Positions 1 to 6,211 of a DNA stretch of 6,323 nt are shown in pieces (position 1 is the stretch's first letter; each line of letters opens with the position of its first letter). Under the pieces are notes generated by a model that saw only the letters and a program-made list of their open reading frames with translations, had not been told where the DNA came from and made no database searches. The translations under genes and the position numbers were made by a program. The DNA is from an uncultured Zoogloea sp. (GTDB lineage Bacteria > Pseudomonadota > Gammaproteobacteria > Burkholderiales > Rhodocyclaceae): positions 1-6,323 of the forward strand of contig CALBTT010000218.1 of assembly GCA_937967645.1 (NCBI GenBank). The letters run 5' to 3'.

Positions 1-150
1 GAGACCGAGATCGAACTCGAAAACCTCAAGGTCATCGTGCTGATGGTGCTGTGGCAGCAGGACCGGCCCATCAACGGCCTGATCCTCGACGAACTGCTCA
101 ATGAATCCGCTGAGGAGGAAGAGGGGCAGGAGTCATACCCGGTGCATTGA
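1..150 (+). CDS. smg: Smg family protein (DUF494), C-terminal fragment
   Basis: The first 49 codons are open in frame 1 and end at TGA (148-150); the start lies upstream of the window. The fragment begins ETEIELENLKVIVLMVLWQQ and continues to an LDELL segment, an acidic stretch (EEEEGQE) and a final VH. This matches the remembered C-terminus of E. coli Smg, which has a FELEDLKWVILMVLFN-like segment, then EELL and a terminal LH. Smg/DUF494 proteins are about 150 residues, so roughly a third is visible. Their biochemical role is unknown. In beta- and gammaproteobacteria the gene commonly sits by dprA and a type IA topoisomerase gene, and topB follows here. The acidic run near the end is longer than in E. 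coli. The family call is fairly secure; the function is not known. Confidence 0.85.
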   Translation, partial: ETEIELENLKVIVLMVLWQQDRPINGLILDELLNESAEEEEGQESYPVH

Positions 151-159
151 ATGGCCGTT

Positions 160-171
160 GGCTTGCAAGCC
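160..171. repeat. Perfect 12-bp palindrome over the topB -35 element
   Basis: GGCTTGCAAGCC reads identically on both strands, starts 9 bases after the smg stop codon, and contains the candidate -35 hexamer TTGCAA. Its position would suit an operator for a dimeric regulator, but no known family consensus is recognised. The remainder of the 151-311 gap holds a short hairpin (GCCCC 242-246 / GGGGC 252-256) and a 10-bp palindrome CGCAGCTGCG (258-267), with no gene visible. Confidence 0.35.
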
Positions 172-192
172 CGGCGCGGCCTTCCGTATGAT
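163..192 (+). promoter_or_regulatory. Candidate sigma70-type promoter for topB
   Basis: TTGCAA (163-168, 4 of 6 consensus bases) is followed after 18 bases by TATGAT (187-192, 5 of 6). Transcription would start near 199, giving a leader of about 110 nt before the topB ATG at 312. The -10 is followed by GCG, as in the TACAATGCG before the uvrA-like gene. The -35 lies inside a 12-bp palindrome. The 18-bp spacer is slightly long and no experiment is available. topB could also be read through from smg, since no terminator is visible between them. Confidence 0.45.
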
Positions 193-311
193 GCGCCGCA
201 GCTCCCAACAACCCGAGCGCCAGTAACCCGGTTTGCCGAGCGCCCCGCAGAGGGGCCCGCAGCTGCGTGTTTACATCTTCCTACCAAGGCGTCACGAGGC
301 ACCCTACAGGC

Positions 312-2840
312 ATGAGCAAGCAGCTGATCATCGCGGAAAAACCTTCTGTCGCGGCGGACATCGCCCGATCCCTGGGTGGTTTCACCAAGGAAAAGGATTA
401 TTTCGAATCCGAGCACTACGTGCTCTCTTCCGCCGTGGGTCACCTGCTGGAGCTCGCCGTGCCCGCCGAGTTCGAGGTCAAGCGCGGCAAGTGGTCGTTT
501 GCGCACCTGCCCGTGATACCGCCGCATTTCGCGCTCAATCCCATCGAGAAGACCGAAGACCGGCTCAAGCTGCTCACCCGGCTGATCAAGCGCAAGGACG
601 TCACCGGTCTGATCAACGCCTGCGACGCGGGTCGCGAGGGTGAGTTGATCTTCAGTTTCATCGTGCAGCACTCGGGCACCAGCAAGCCGGTGCAGCGCCT
701 GTGGCTGCAGTCCATGACGGCCGGTGCCATCCGTGACGGCTTTGCCCAGCTGCGCGCCGCCGCCGACGTGGAGGGCCTGCGCGAGGCCGCCGTGTGCCGG
801 GCCGAGAGCGACTGGCTGATCGGCATCAATGGCACCCGGGCGATGACCGCCTTCAATTCCAAGACCGGCGGCTTCCACCTCACCACGGTAGGGCGCGTGC
901 AGACGCCGACCCTGGCCATCGTGGTCGAGCGCGAGGAAAAGATCCGCGCCTTCAAGCCCACCGACTACTGGGAGCTCGAGGCCAGCTTCGGTTGTGCCGC
1001 TGGCGCCTATGCCGGCCGCTGGTTTGACGAAGGCTTCAGGAAGCCCGAGGAAGGGGCGCCGCTGGCCGAGCATGCCACCGCCTTCCGTCTGTGGGACAAG
1101 GCCCGTGCCCAAGCCATCAAGGCCAAGTGCGAAGGCAAGCCGGGCACCGTCGAGGAAGAATCCAAGCCCTCCACCCAGCTTTCGCCGCTGCTGTTCGACC
1201 TGACTTCGCTGCAGCGTGAGGCCAACGGCCGCTTCGGTTTCTCGGCCCGGACCACGCTGCAGCTGGCCCAGGCGCTGTACGAGAAGCACAAGGTCCTGAC
1301 CTACCCGCGTACCGACGCCCGGGCTCTGCCGGAAGATTACGTCGGTCAGGTGAAGGGGATTCTGAGCGGCTTGCCCGACAGCTACGCGCCGTTTGCCAAC
1401 GAGATCGTCAAGCAGGGCTGGGCCAAGCCCAACAAGCGGATCTTCAACAACGCCAAGATCTCCGACCACTTCGCCATCATCCCCACCGGCACGGCCCCCA
1501 AGAGCCTGTCCGAGGCCGAGGCCAAGATCTACGACCTGGTCACCCGGCGCTTCCTGGCCGTGTTCTACCCGGCCGCCGAGTACCGCGTGACCACCCGCAT
1601 CACCCGGGTCGAGGGCGAGGCCTTCAAGACCGAGGGCAAGATTCTCGTCAATCCGGGCTGGCTGGCGGTGTATGGCAAGGCGGCGGCGGTGGCCGACGAC
1701 GAAGAGGGCGGCACGCCCCAGCTGGTGGCGGTGAACCCGGGCGAGAAGGTCAGCACCGACGAGATCCTGCTCAAGTCGCTGGTCACCAAGCCGCCCGCAC
1801 GCTTCAACGAAGCGACCCTGCTGTCGGCCATGGAAGGCGCCGGCAAGATGGTGGACGACGAGGAGTTGCGCGCCGCCATGGCCGGGCGCGGCCTCGGCAC
1901 CCCGGCCACCCGTGCCCAGATCATCGAGAACCTGATCGGCGAGACCTACATGCTGCGCGACGGCAAGGAGCTGATCCCGACGGCCAAGGCCTTCTCCCTG
2001 ATCACCCTGCTGCGCGGCCTCGGCACCAACGAACTGACCTCGCCGGAGCTCACCGGCGAGTGGGAGCACAAGCTGGCCCAGATGGAGCGGGGCGCCTTGT
2101 CCCGCGCCGAGTTCATGGAGCACATCCAGGCCATGACCCGCGACATCGTCGAGCGGGCCAAGCGCTACGAGTCGGACACCGTGCCGGGCGATTTCGCCAC
2201 CCTGCAGACGCCCTGCCCCAAGTGCGGCGGTTTGGTGAAGGAGAACTACAAGAAGTTCGCCTGCCAGGCCTGCGACTGGAGCGCCTGGAAGATCGTTGCT
2301 GGCCGCCAGTTCGAGATCTCCGAGATCGAAACCCTGCTGTCCGCCGGCCGGGTCGGTCCGCTGCTGGGCTTCCGCAACAAGATGGGCCGGCTCTTCAATG
2401 CCGAGATCCGGCTCAACGACGACAAGCAGCCCGAGTTCGACTTCGGCCAGCCCAAGGAGGACGAAGCGGCCGAAGCCGTCGATTTCTCCGGCCAGGACTC
2501 CCTTGGCCAGTGCCCCAAGTGCCAGGCCCAGGTGTACGAGCACGGTCTGTCCTATGTCTGCGAAAAATCGGTGGGGCCGGACAAGTCCTGCGATTTCCGC
2601 TCCGGCAAGATCATCCTGCAGCAGCCCATCGAGCGCGAGCAGATGCACAAGCTCCTCGATACCGGGCGCACCGAGCTGCTGCGGGGCTTCGTCTCCAGCC
2701 GCACCAAGCGCAAGTTCTCGGCCTTCCTGGTGAGGGGCGACGACGGCAAGGTGGGCTTCGAGTTCGAGAAGAAGGAGCCCAAGGCGCCTGCCGCGGCCAA
2801 GAAGCCCGCCACCCGCAAGAAAGCCGCAGCCGAGGAGTAG
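312..2840 (+). CDS. topB: DNA topoisomerase III (type IA), long form with zinc ribbons
   Basis: This is an 842-residue type IA topoisomerase. It cuts one DNA strand through a 5'-phosphotyrosine and passes another strand, decatenating and relaxing DNA in the cytoplasm. The Toprim domain opens with LIIAEKPSVA (catalytic Glu9) and carries DAGREGELIF (residues 105-114). GRVQTPTLA lies at 194-202. The nucleophile is Tyr331 in LTYPRTDAR. GRGLGTPATRAQII (525-538) is a conserved core motif. Two C-terminal zinc-ribbon repeats follow: C635, C638, C651, C654 and C734, C737, C750, C760, each leading into a GRxxLLxGF-type segment. The last 25 residues are Lys/Ala-rich, a probable non-specific DNA contact. 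The protein is well above the roughly 650 residues of E. coli TopB because of these additions. ATG 312 was chosen because family members begin a few residues before LIIAEKPS; a GTG at 267 would add 15 unconserved residues. Ribosome-binding sequence is weak (GAGG at 296-299). The gene follows smg and ends at a shared terminator. Confidence 0.95.
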   Translation: MSKQLIIAEKPSVAADIARSLGGFTKEKDYFESEHYVLSSAVGHLLELAVPAEFEVKRGKWSFAHLPVIPPHFALNPIEKTEDRLKLLTRLIKRKDVTGLINACDAGREGELIFSFIVQHSGTSKPVQRLWLQSMTAGAIRDGFAQLRAAADVEGLREAAVCRAESDWLIGINGTRAMTAFNSKTGGFHLTTVGRVQTPTLAIVVEREEKIRAFKPTDYWELEASFGCAAGAYAGRWFDEGFRKPEEGAPLAEHATAFRLWDKARAQAIKAKCEGKPGTVEEESKPSTQLSPLLFDLTSLQREANGRFGFSARTTLQLAQALYEKHKVLTYPRTDARALPEDYVGQVKGILSGLPDSYAPFANEIVKQGWAKPNKRIFNNAKISDHFAIIPTGTAPKSLSEAEAKIYDLVTRRFLAVFYPAAEYRVTTRITRVEGEAFKTEGKILVNPGWLAVYGKAAAVADDEEGGTPQLVAVNPGEKVSTDEILLKSLVTKPPARFNEATLLSAMEGAGKMVDDEELRAAMAGRGLGTPATRAQIIENLIGETYMLRDGKELIPTAKAFSLITLLRGLGTNELTSPELTGEWEHKLAQMERGALSRAEFMEHIQAMTRDIVERAKRYESDTVPGDFATLQTPCPKCGGLVKENYKKFACQACDWSAWKIVAGRQFEISEIETLLSAGRVGPLLGFRNKMGRLFNAEIRLNDDKQPEFDFGQPKEDEAAEAVDFSGQDSLGQCPKCQAQVYEHGLSYVCEKSVGPDKSCDFRSGKIILQQPIEREQMHKLLDTGRTELLRGFVSSRTKRKFSAFLVRGDDGKVGFEFEKKEPKAPAAAKKPATRKKAAAEE

Positions 2841-2868
2841 GCCCGGCTGCAGGTTCAGCCCGACCAGC

Positions 2869-2897
2869 AAAAAGCCCGCCGATCAGGCGGGCTTTTT
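2869..2897. terminator. Bidirectional intrinsic terminator between topB and the HDOD gene
   Basis: AAAAAGCCCGCC (2869-2880) and GGCGGGCTTTTT (2886-2897) form a perfect 12-bp inverted repeat around the loop GATCA. The GC stem is flanked by A5 on one side and T5 on the other, so it can end transcription in both directions. It lies 28 bases after the topB stop and 36 bases beyond the HDOD stop on the opposite strand, as expected between convergent genes. Confidence 0.92.
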
Positions 2898-2906
2898 GTT
2901 GCTGCG

Positions 2907-2925
2907 CGGGCCCTGTCCAGGCCCG
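2907..2925. other. Secondary GC hairpin next to the convergent terminator
   Basis: CGGGCC (2907-2912) pairs with GGCCCG (2920-2925) around a 7-base loop. It sits between the HDOD stop codon and the bidirectional terminator, so on the minus strand it would be transcribed just before the terminator. It has no T tract of its own. It could stabilise the transcript end or be incidental in this GC-rich gap. Confidence 0.35.
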
Positions 2926-2933
2926 GGGCTTAC

Positions 2934-3791
2934 TCAGACCAGGGCAGCCGCGATGATCTCGCGGAACTCATCGATATCCGCGTCGGAGCTGCCGAGGAAG
3001 ATCTTGGCGTTTTCAAAGGCCTTGCTGCCCACCGGAGCAGCATTGCCGGTCAGGTCGGCGATCGCGTGTTCGGTGATCACGGTGACGGCGATCAGGGCCA
3101 GGGCGCTGGAGGGCAGTTCCTTCTCGGGGAGGATGTACACCTCCGGATCATGGTGGTAGCGGATGGCCGAAGCGATCAGGGGCGGCAGGCCCCAGCTACG
3201 GGCCAGCAGCCACCCAACCACCGCATGGTCGCAGTTGAAGTGTTCGCGCTCGATAGGGATCAGGCTCTCGGGGTCGTTCAGGGCTTCGCCGCAGACCTCC
3301 GAATAGTTCGGGAAATTGAGCATCAGCACCGGGATCGCCGCGTCGTGGAACAGGGCGTAGGTGTAGGCCGCGTCGGGCGAGATGCCGATATGGCGGCGCG
3401 CCAGCACCCCGGTGGCCAGCGCCAGGGTCGAGGTCCGGGACCAGAACTTTTCCATCAGGTCGGCTGGCAGGCCGGCGGTGGTGTTGCGCAGGGCGACCGC
3501 AATGACCACGTTGAGGATGTTGCTCGTGCCCAGGCGGCTGACCGCCTGCTGCACGCTTTTCACCGGACCGCCGTTCCCGAACATGGGTGAATTGGCCAGT
3601 TTGACCGCCAGGGCAGACATGCCTACGTCGGACGAGATGATGCGGGCCAGGACCTTGACCTGGGGGTCGTCCTTCTGGGCCTCACGCATGACCTCGGCCA
3701 CGGTTGCGGGGTAGGCGGGGATCCGTACGGATGCCAGGGCCTCTTCGAGTTCAGTGTGGGTCAGGGAACGCGTATCGACGGCTGTGTTCAT
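2934..3791 (-). CDS. HDOD domain-containing protein
   Basis: The 285-residue product matches the HDOD domain (PF08668), an HD-superfamily relative found in bacterial signalling and regulatory proteins. The domain fills nearly the whole chain. An N-terminal helix and RIPAYPATVAEVMR (23-36) precede ISSDVGMSALAVKLANSP (52-69), then QQAVSRLGTSNILNVV (81-96), all classic HDOD segments. An HD pair lies at His149-Asp150, a DHAVVGWLL segment at 188-196, and paired histidines at 213-214. There is no receiver, GGDEF, EAL or kinase domain, signal peptide or membrane helix, so it is a stand-alone cytoplasmic HDOD protein. Enzymatic activity is not established for the family. ATG 3791 was chosen; TTG codons at 3806 and 3803 are the only alternatives, because an in-frame TAG lies just upstream. 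No Shine-Dalgarno sequence is seen. It is convergent with topB and divergent from the DUF1631 gene. The domain call is strong; the role is unknown. Confidence 0.9.
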   Translation of the reverse strand: MNTAVDTRSLTHTELEEALASVRIPAYPATVAEVMREAQKDDPQVKVLARIISSDVGMSALAVKLANSPMFGNGGPVKSVQQAVSRLGTSNILNVVIAVALRNTTAGLPADLMEKFWSRTSTLALATGVLARRHIGISPDAAYTYALFHDAAIPVLMLNFPNYSEVCGEALNDPESLIPIEREHFNCDHAVVGWLLARSWGLPPLIASAIRYHHDPEVYILPEKELPSSALALIAVTVITEHAIADLTGNAAPVGSKAFENAKIFLGSSDADIDEFREIIAAALV

Positions 3792-3800
3792 GAACGTGAT

Positions 3801-3825
3801 CAACAATGTATGCTACAGGTTGTTG
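3801..3825. repeat. Short inverted repeat upstream of the HDOD start
   Basis: CAACAA (3801-3806) and TTGTTG (3820-3825) are inverted copies separated by 13 bases, about two helical turns centre to centre. The start codon itself lies in a 10-bp palindrome, GTTCATGAAC (3786-3795). Either could be an operator near the HDOD start. The arms are short and the region is AT-rich, so chance is a real alternative. Confidence 0.25.
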
Positions 3826-3851
3826 AATTTGCCAAAAAAGTTATTTTTGAC

Positions 3852-3857
3852 ATTTTA
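3852..3857 (-). promoter_or_regulatory. Possible -10 element for the HDOD gene
   Basis: On the minus strand this is TAAAAT (5 of 6 matches to TATAAT), followed by G, inside an AT-rich stretch in which only 18 of the 60 bases at 3801-3860 are G or C. Transcription would start near 3845, leaving a leader of about 54 nt before the ATG. No good -35 lies 16-19 bases upstream. A second, weaker option is TTGGCA (3835-3830) with TACATT (3810-3805) after a 19-base spacer, which would give an almost leaderless message. Neither can be chosen with confidence. Confidence 0.3.
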
Positions 3858-4062
3858 TGGGAGTCGCGGGCTCGCACCCGATGATTCTCGCTTCTCGCCG
3901 TCACTATGTCACGGCCAGGGAAGACCGAAACCTCCCCCAGCCGGGAGGGATGAGAGCCGTCGGGTTTGGAGCGGGTCTGATTGGTTCGAATAGCCAACTG
4001 GGCTTTACGGCTGGATCTCGAGCTTCTTCAACGGAATTTTGCATTTCCATCGCCGCCTTGGA

Positions 4063-4095
4063 GGGCGTCATGGCGTACATCACGGCGTAACGCCC
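4063..4095. repeat. GGCGT direct-repeat cluster inside a hairpin
   Basis: GGCGT occurs three times in 25 bases (4064, 4072 and 4084). The first copy pairs with ACGCC near 4090-4094 to form a 6-bp outer stem (GGGCGT / ACGCCC). The cluster lies about 65 bases before the DUF1631 ATG and just upstream of its candidate promoter. It could be a binding-site array for a regulator or a small RNA structure, or a chance feature of GC-rich sequence. Confidence 0.3.
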
Positions 4096-4103
4096 AAGCC
4101 TCG

Positions 4104-4131
4104 TTGCCTTGACGGGCATGTGTATCACAAT
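4104..4131 (+). promoter_or_regulatory. Weak candidate promoter for the DUF1631 gene
   Basis: TTGCCT (4104-4109) and CACAAT (4126-4131, 4 of 6 matches) are separated by 16 bases. Transcription would start near 4138, which favours the ATG at 4160 over the in-frame ATG at 4118 and TTG at 4109. The match is poor and other arrangements are possible. Confidence 0.25.
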
Positions 4132-4159
4132 CTGCCACATTCCTTTCTTATTGTTCCCC

Positions 4160-6118
4160 ATGTCGTCCCTCAAGCCCGCCAGTTCCGCGCAGACCACCCC
4201 TGCTAACCTCCTGATTGCTCATTGCCGGCAAGGCTTTCTCGATGCCCTGGGGTCTGCGATCGAGGAGGTGGTCCATCACCCGGGGTGGCGCACGAGCTTC
4301 GTGAATGCGGCCGGCGAGTGCTTCGACGAGCTCTGCGGCAGGGGGCGTCCCGGGTTCGAGGCGGTGAAAGGGCTCACCGCCTCGAGGATCAGCCTGGTGC
4401 ACGACCAGGATCTCGACTACACCGTCGAGCTGATGAACCTCGATCAGCGTCTCAACACGTTCTGCGAGCGGGAACTGTCGGCCCTCAACATCCGCATGCG
4501 TCCGCTTCTTTCCGGGCTGGATGGTGTGTCGCCCGAGGCGCTCCCCCTGGGTACCGAAGCGGTCTGCCGGGCACTGCGCGCCTTCAAGGACCGGGAGGGG
4601 CTGAACCCGGTGGAGGCCCTGAACCTGATCCCCCTGCTCGAACCGGCCCTCGGCCGGCACCTGTGCGCCTTCTATCGGGCGCTCGAGCAAAGGCTGGCGA
4701 CAGCGGGCATCGAGCCGGTGCGCCGGCGCGCCGTGGTGCGCCAGAGCGAGGCGCCCGCCTGGACGAGCTCGCCCGCCGCGCGCAGCAGCCTGCCCATCCA
4801 TCCGGTTGAATCCCTGCGGCTCGCGGTGATGGCCCGCCGCCAGGAGATGCGGGGCGGACGCAGCAGCCTGGACGCGGGCCTCGCCGCCGTGCTGATCGAC
4901 CGGGTCGAGGCCTGGCTGGGCGAGCGCCAGCGCAGTGGCGAAGCTGCGTCGGAGTCGCTCGGGACCAGTGAACTGGGCGCCCTGCTGTCACCCAGCCGGG
5001 CGGTCGCGGTGGAGGTCATCGAGGCCGTCTGCGATTACGCCGTCCGGGAGGGCGTGCTGCCGGCGGCGCTCCAGGCGGTGGTCGCCCAGCTGCGGATTCC
5101 GCTGCTGCGCCTGGCCCTGCGCAGCGAGACACTGCTCGCCGAGCCGCGGCATGCAGCCCTGCGCCTGCTGGACCTGATCGGCAACCTGGGGCGCACGCTG
5201 GCGCCCGATTGTTCCCCGGAGCTGCCGGTGTGCCGTGGCCTGCTGCACCTGGCAAAGGAACTGGCCAAGGCGCCCCGTATCGGTGAGAAGGATGTGGAGG
5301 CTGCGCTCGTCAATGCCGAGGGGCTGATCGAGGCGCGTCGCCGCCAGGCCCTTGAGCGCGCGGCGGCCCTGGCCGACGAGGCCGGCCACCTGGAGCGCCG
5401 GGAGGTGGCGCTGCATCAGGCCAGCCGCGCCATCCACCTGATGCTGAGCCCCGATGACAGCGCCGCCGCGCGGGACTTCGTGGAAGGCTACTGGGTCCAT
5501 GTGCTGGCCAAGGCGGCCTACCGCTATGGCACCGAGAGCCCCCGCTGGGCAGCCCGGGTGCAGATGGCCGGCCGCCTGCTGAGCTGCACCCGGCCTGGCC
5601 CGGATGCGGCAGCCCGTGCCGAACTGCAGGCCCAGATGCGGGCGCTGATGGCCGGCCTGGAGGATGGGCTGCGCTGGATCGGGTTGAGCGACGAGAAGGT
5701 GGTCGAAGGCCTCACCATGGTCCGCAGCCTGCTGGCGGCCCTGATCGCCGGGCATCCCCTGCCGCCGCCGATGCGCCGGCCGGTCGCCGTGCCGGCCCTC
5801 ACGCCGGTGGCCAGCGTGCAGAACCTGTGGGTGCTCAAGCACAAGCAGTACTTCATCGGCGAGCAATGCCTGCCGGCGGAGTGGGAGGAGGTCGAGGTGG
5901 GTGACCCGGTGGCCATCGGCCTCCCCAGTGGGAGCACGATGCGCGGCTTTGTGGCCCTGATGGGGCCGCAGCAGCACCTGATCCTCATCGCCGACGGCGA
6001 CAGCCACCTGGTGCTGGCGGCCACCGCCCGGGCGCTTGCGCATCTGTCCGAAGCCCGGCGCGTGCTGCCTTGGTCCCTGGTGGACGAGGCCGCCATCGAC
6101 CGGGTGATCAACCCCTGA
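4160..6118 (+). CDS. DUF1631 family protein
   Basis: The 652-residue product matches the DUF1631 family, whose function is unknown; members are sometimes mislabelled as thymidine phosphorylase. Typical segments occur in family order. At 76-116 there is an ISLVHDQDLDYTVEL-like helix pair. At 129-137 there is PLGTEAVCR, where the family has PLGPxxLC. At 304-340 there is LQAVVAQLRIPLLRLAL followed by an RLLDLIGNLG stretch. At 438-462 there is RDFVEGYWVHVLA followed by a GTESPRW segment. The C-terminal 90 residues look beta-rich and end with LVDEAAIDRV, comparable to the LFDRA-type end of the family. A variable Arg/Ser/Pro linker (about 185-215) separates the N-terminal and central helical parts. 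There is no signal peptide, membrane helix or obvious catalytic motif. The chain is somewhat shorter than most family members as I recall them. ATG 4160 is preferred; 4118 would add 14 residues. No Shine-Dalgarno sequence is visible. It is divergent from the HDOD gene. Confidence 0.85.
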   Translation: MSSLKPASSAQTTPANLLIAHCRQGFLDALGSAIEEVVHHPGWRTSFVNAAGECFDELCGRGRPGFEAVKGLTASRISLVHDQDLDYTVELMNLDQRLNTFCERELSALNIRMRPLLSGLDGVSPEALPLGTEAVCRALRAFKDREGLNPVEALNLIPLLEPALGRHLCAFYRALEQRLATAGIEPVRRRAVVRQSEAPAWTSSPAARSSLPIHPVESLRLAVMARRQEMRGGRSSLDAGLAAVLIDRVEAWLGERQRSGEAASESLGTSELGALLSPSRAVAVEVIEAVCDYAVREGVLPAALQAVVAQLRIPLLRLALRSETLLAEPRHAALRLLDLIGNLGRTLAPDCSPELPVCRGLLHLAKELAKAPRIGEKDVEAALVNAEGLIEARRRQALERAAALADEAGHLERREVALHQASRAIHLMLSPDDSAAARDFVEGYWVHVLAKAAYRYGTESPRWAARVQMAGRLLSCTRPGPDAAARAELQAQMRALMAGLEDGLRWIGLSDEKVVEGLTMVRSLLAALIAGHPLPPPMRRPVAVPALTPVASVQNLWVLKHKQYFIGEQCLPAEWEEVEVGDPVAIGLPSGSTMRGFVALMGPQQHLILIADGDSHLVLAATARALAHLSEARRVLPWSLVDEAAIDRVINP

Positions 6119-6120
6119 GA

Positions 6121-6156
6121 GCTGCTGCCTGCCGCAAATGGGCGTCAGGCAGCAGC
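6121..6156 (+). terminator. Strong hairpin after the DUF1631 gene, no T tract
   Basis: GCTGCTGCCTG (6121-6131) pairs perfectly with CAGGCAGCAGC (6146-6156). Beyond one C-T mismatch the stem continues with CGC/GCG (6133-6135 / 6142-6144) around AAATGG. It starts 2 bases after the DUF1631 stop codon, a typical terminator position. It lacks the following run of T that an intrinsic terminator needs. It may be a weak terminator, an mRNA 3'-end stabiliser, or a partial block to read-through into the uvrA-like gene. Confidence 0.5.
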
Positions 6157-6176
6157 GTGGGACGGGTGGAAGACAC

Positions 6177-6182
6177 TACAAT
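6177..6182 (+). promoter_or_regulatory. Candidate -10 element for the uvrA-like gene
   Basis: TACAAT (5 of 6 matches to TATAAT) is followed by GCG and lies 29 bases before the ATG, so transcription would start near 6189 with a leader of roughly 23 nt. No convincing -35 is present 16-18 bases upstream, where the foot of the hairpin lies. No LexA-type CTGT-N8-ACAG site is seen. Confidence 0.4.
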
Positions 6183-6211
6183 GCGTACTGTGTTTTCATT
6201 CACCTGTCGCC

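Larger units (their letters stand above)
3792..4159. other. Divergent intergenic region, no supported gene
   Basis: This 368-bp gap separates the HDOD and DUF1631 start codons. The HDOD-proximal end is AT-rich; the middle is less GC-rich than the flanking genes. It contains small hairpins: GCCGT/ACGGC (3897-3901 / 3911-3915), CCTCCC/GGGAGG (3931-3936 / 3943-3948) and GGGCGT/ACGCCC (4063-4068 / 4090-4095). Open frames of 78-98 codons occur on both strands (for example 3857-4090 + and 3904-4197 -). They overlap each other, have no ribosome-binding site, and their translations resemble no family I know. The region may hold divergent promoters, an unrecognised RNA or gene remnants. I find no recognisable riboswitch or tRNA. 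Confidence 0.6.

Noticed and set aside
267..311. Upstream in-frame GTG start for topB
   Set aside because: It would add 15 residues with no family similarity; type IA topoisomerases start just before LIIAEKPS, as the ATG at 312 gives.
2060..2956. 298-codon open frame overlapping the end of topB in another frame
   Set aside because: The translation is Arg/Gly/Ala/Pro-rich and typical of a shadow of a high-GC gene; topB is clearly the real gene here.
3792..3806. TTG starts at 3806 and 3803 for the HDOD gene
   Set aside because: They add 4-5 residues, have no ribosome-binding site, and an ATG is available at 3791.
3847..3852. Perfect -35 hexamer TTGACA on the + strand
   Set aside because: The bases 16-18 downstream are GC-rich with no -10-like sequence, and the nearest + gene is over 300 bases away.
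3983..3991. GGTTCGAAT resembling a tRNA T-loop
   Set aside because: The flanking bases do not form a T-stem, and no acceptor, D or anticodon arms can be assembled around it.
3853..4108. Cyclic di-GMP or other riboswitch ahead of the DUF1631 gene
   Set aside because: No conserved riboswitch core recognised; only small unrelated hairpins are visible.
4988..6043. 351-codon minus-strand open frame inside the DUF1631 gene
   Set aside because: It lies wholly opposite a recognised gene, and its His/Gln/Arg-rich translation matches no family; it is an antisense shadow in GC-rich sequence.
6188..6206. Possible SOS (LexA) box before the uvrA-like gene
   Set aside because: CTGT at 6188-6191 is not followed after 8 bases by ACAG; only a half-site is present.
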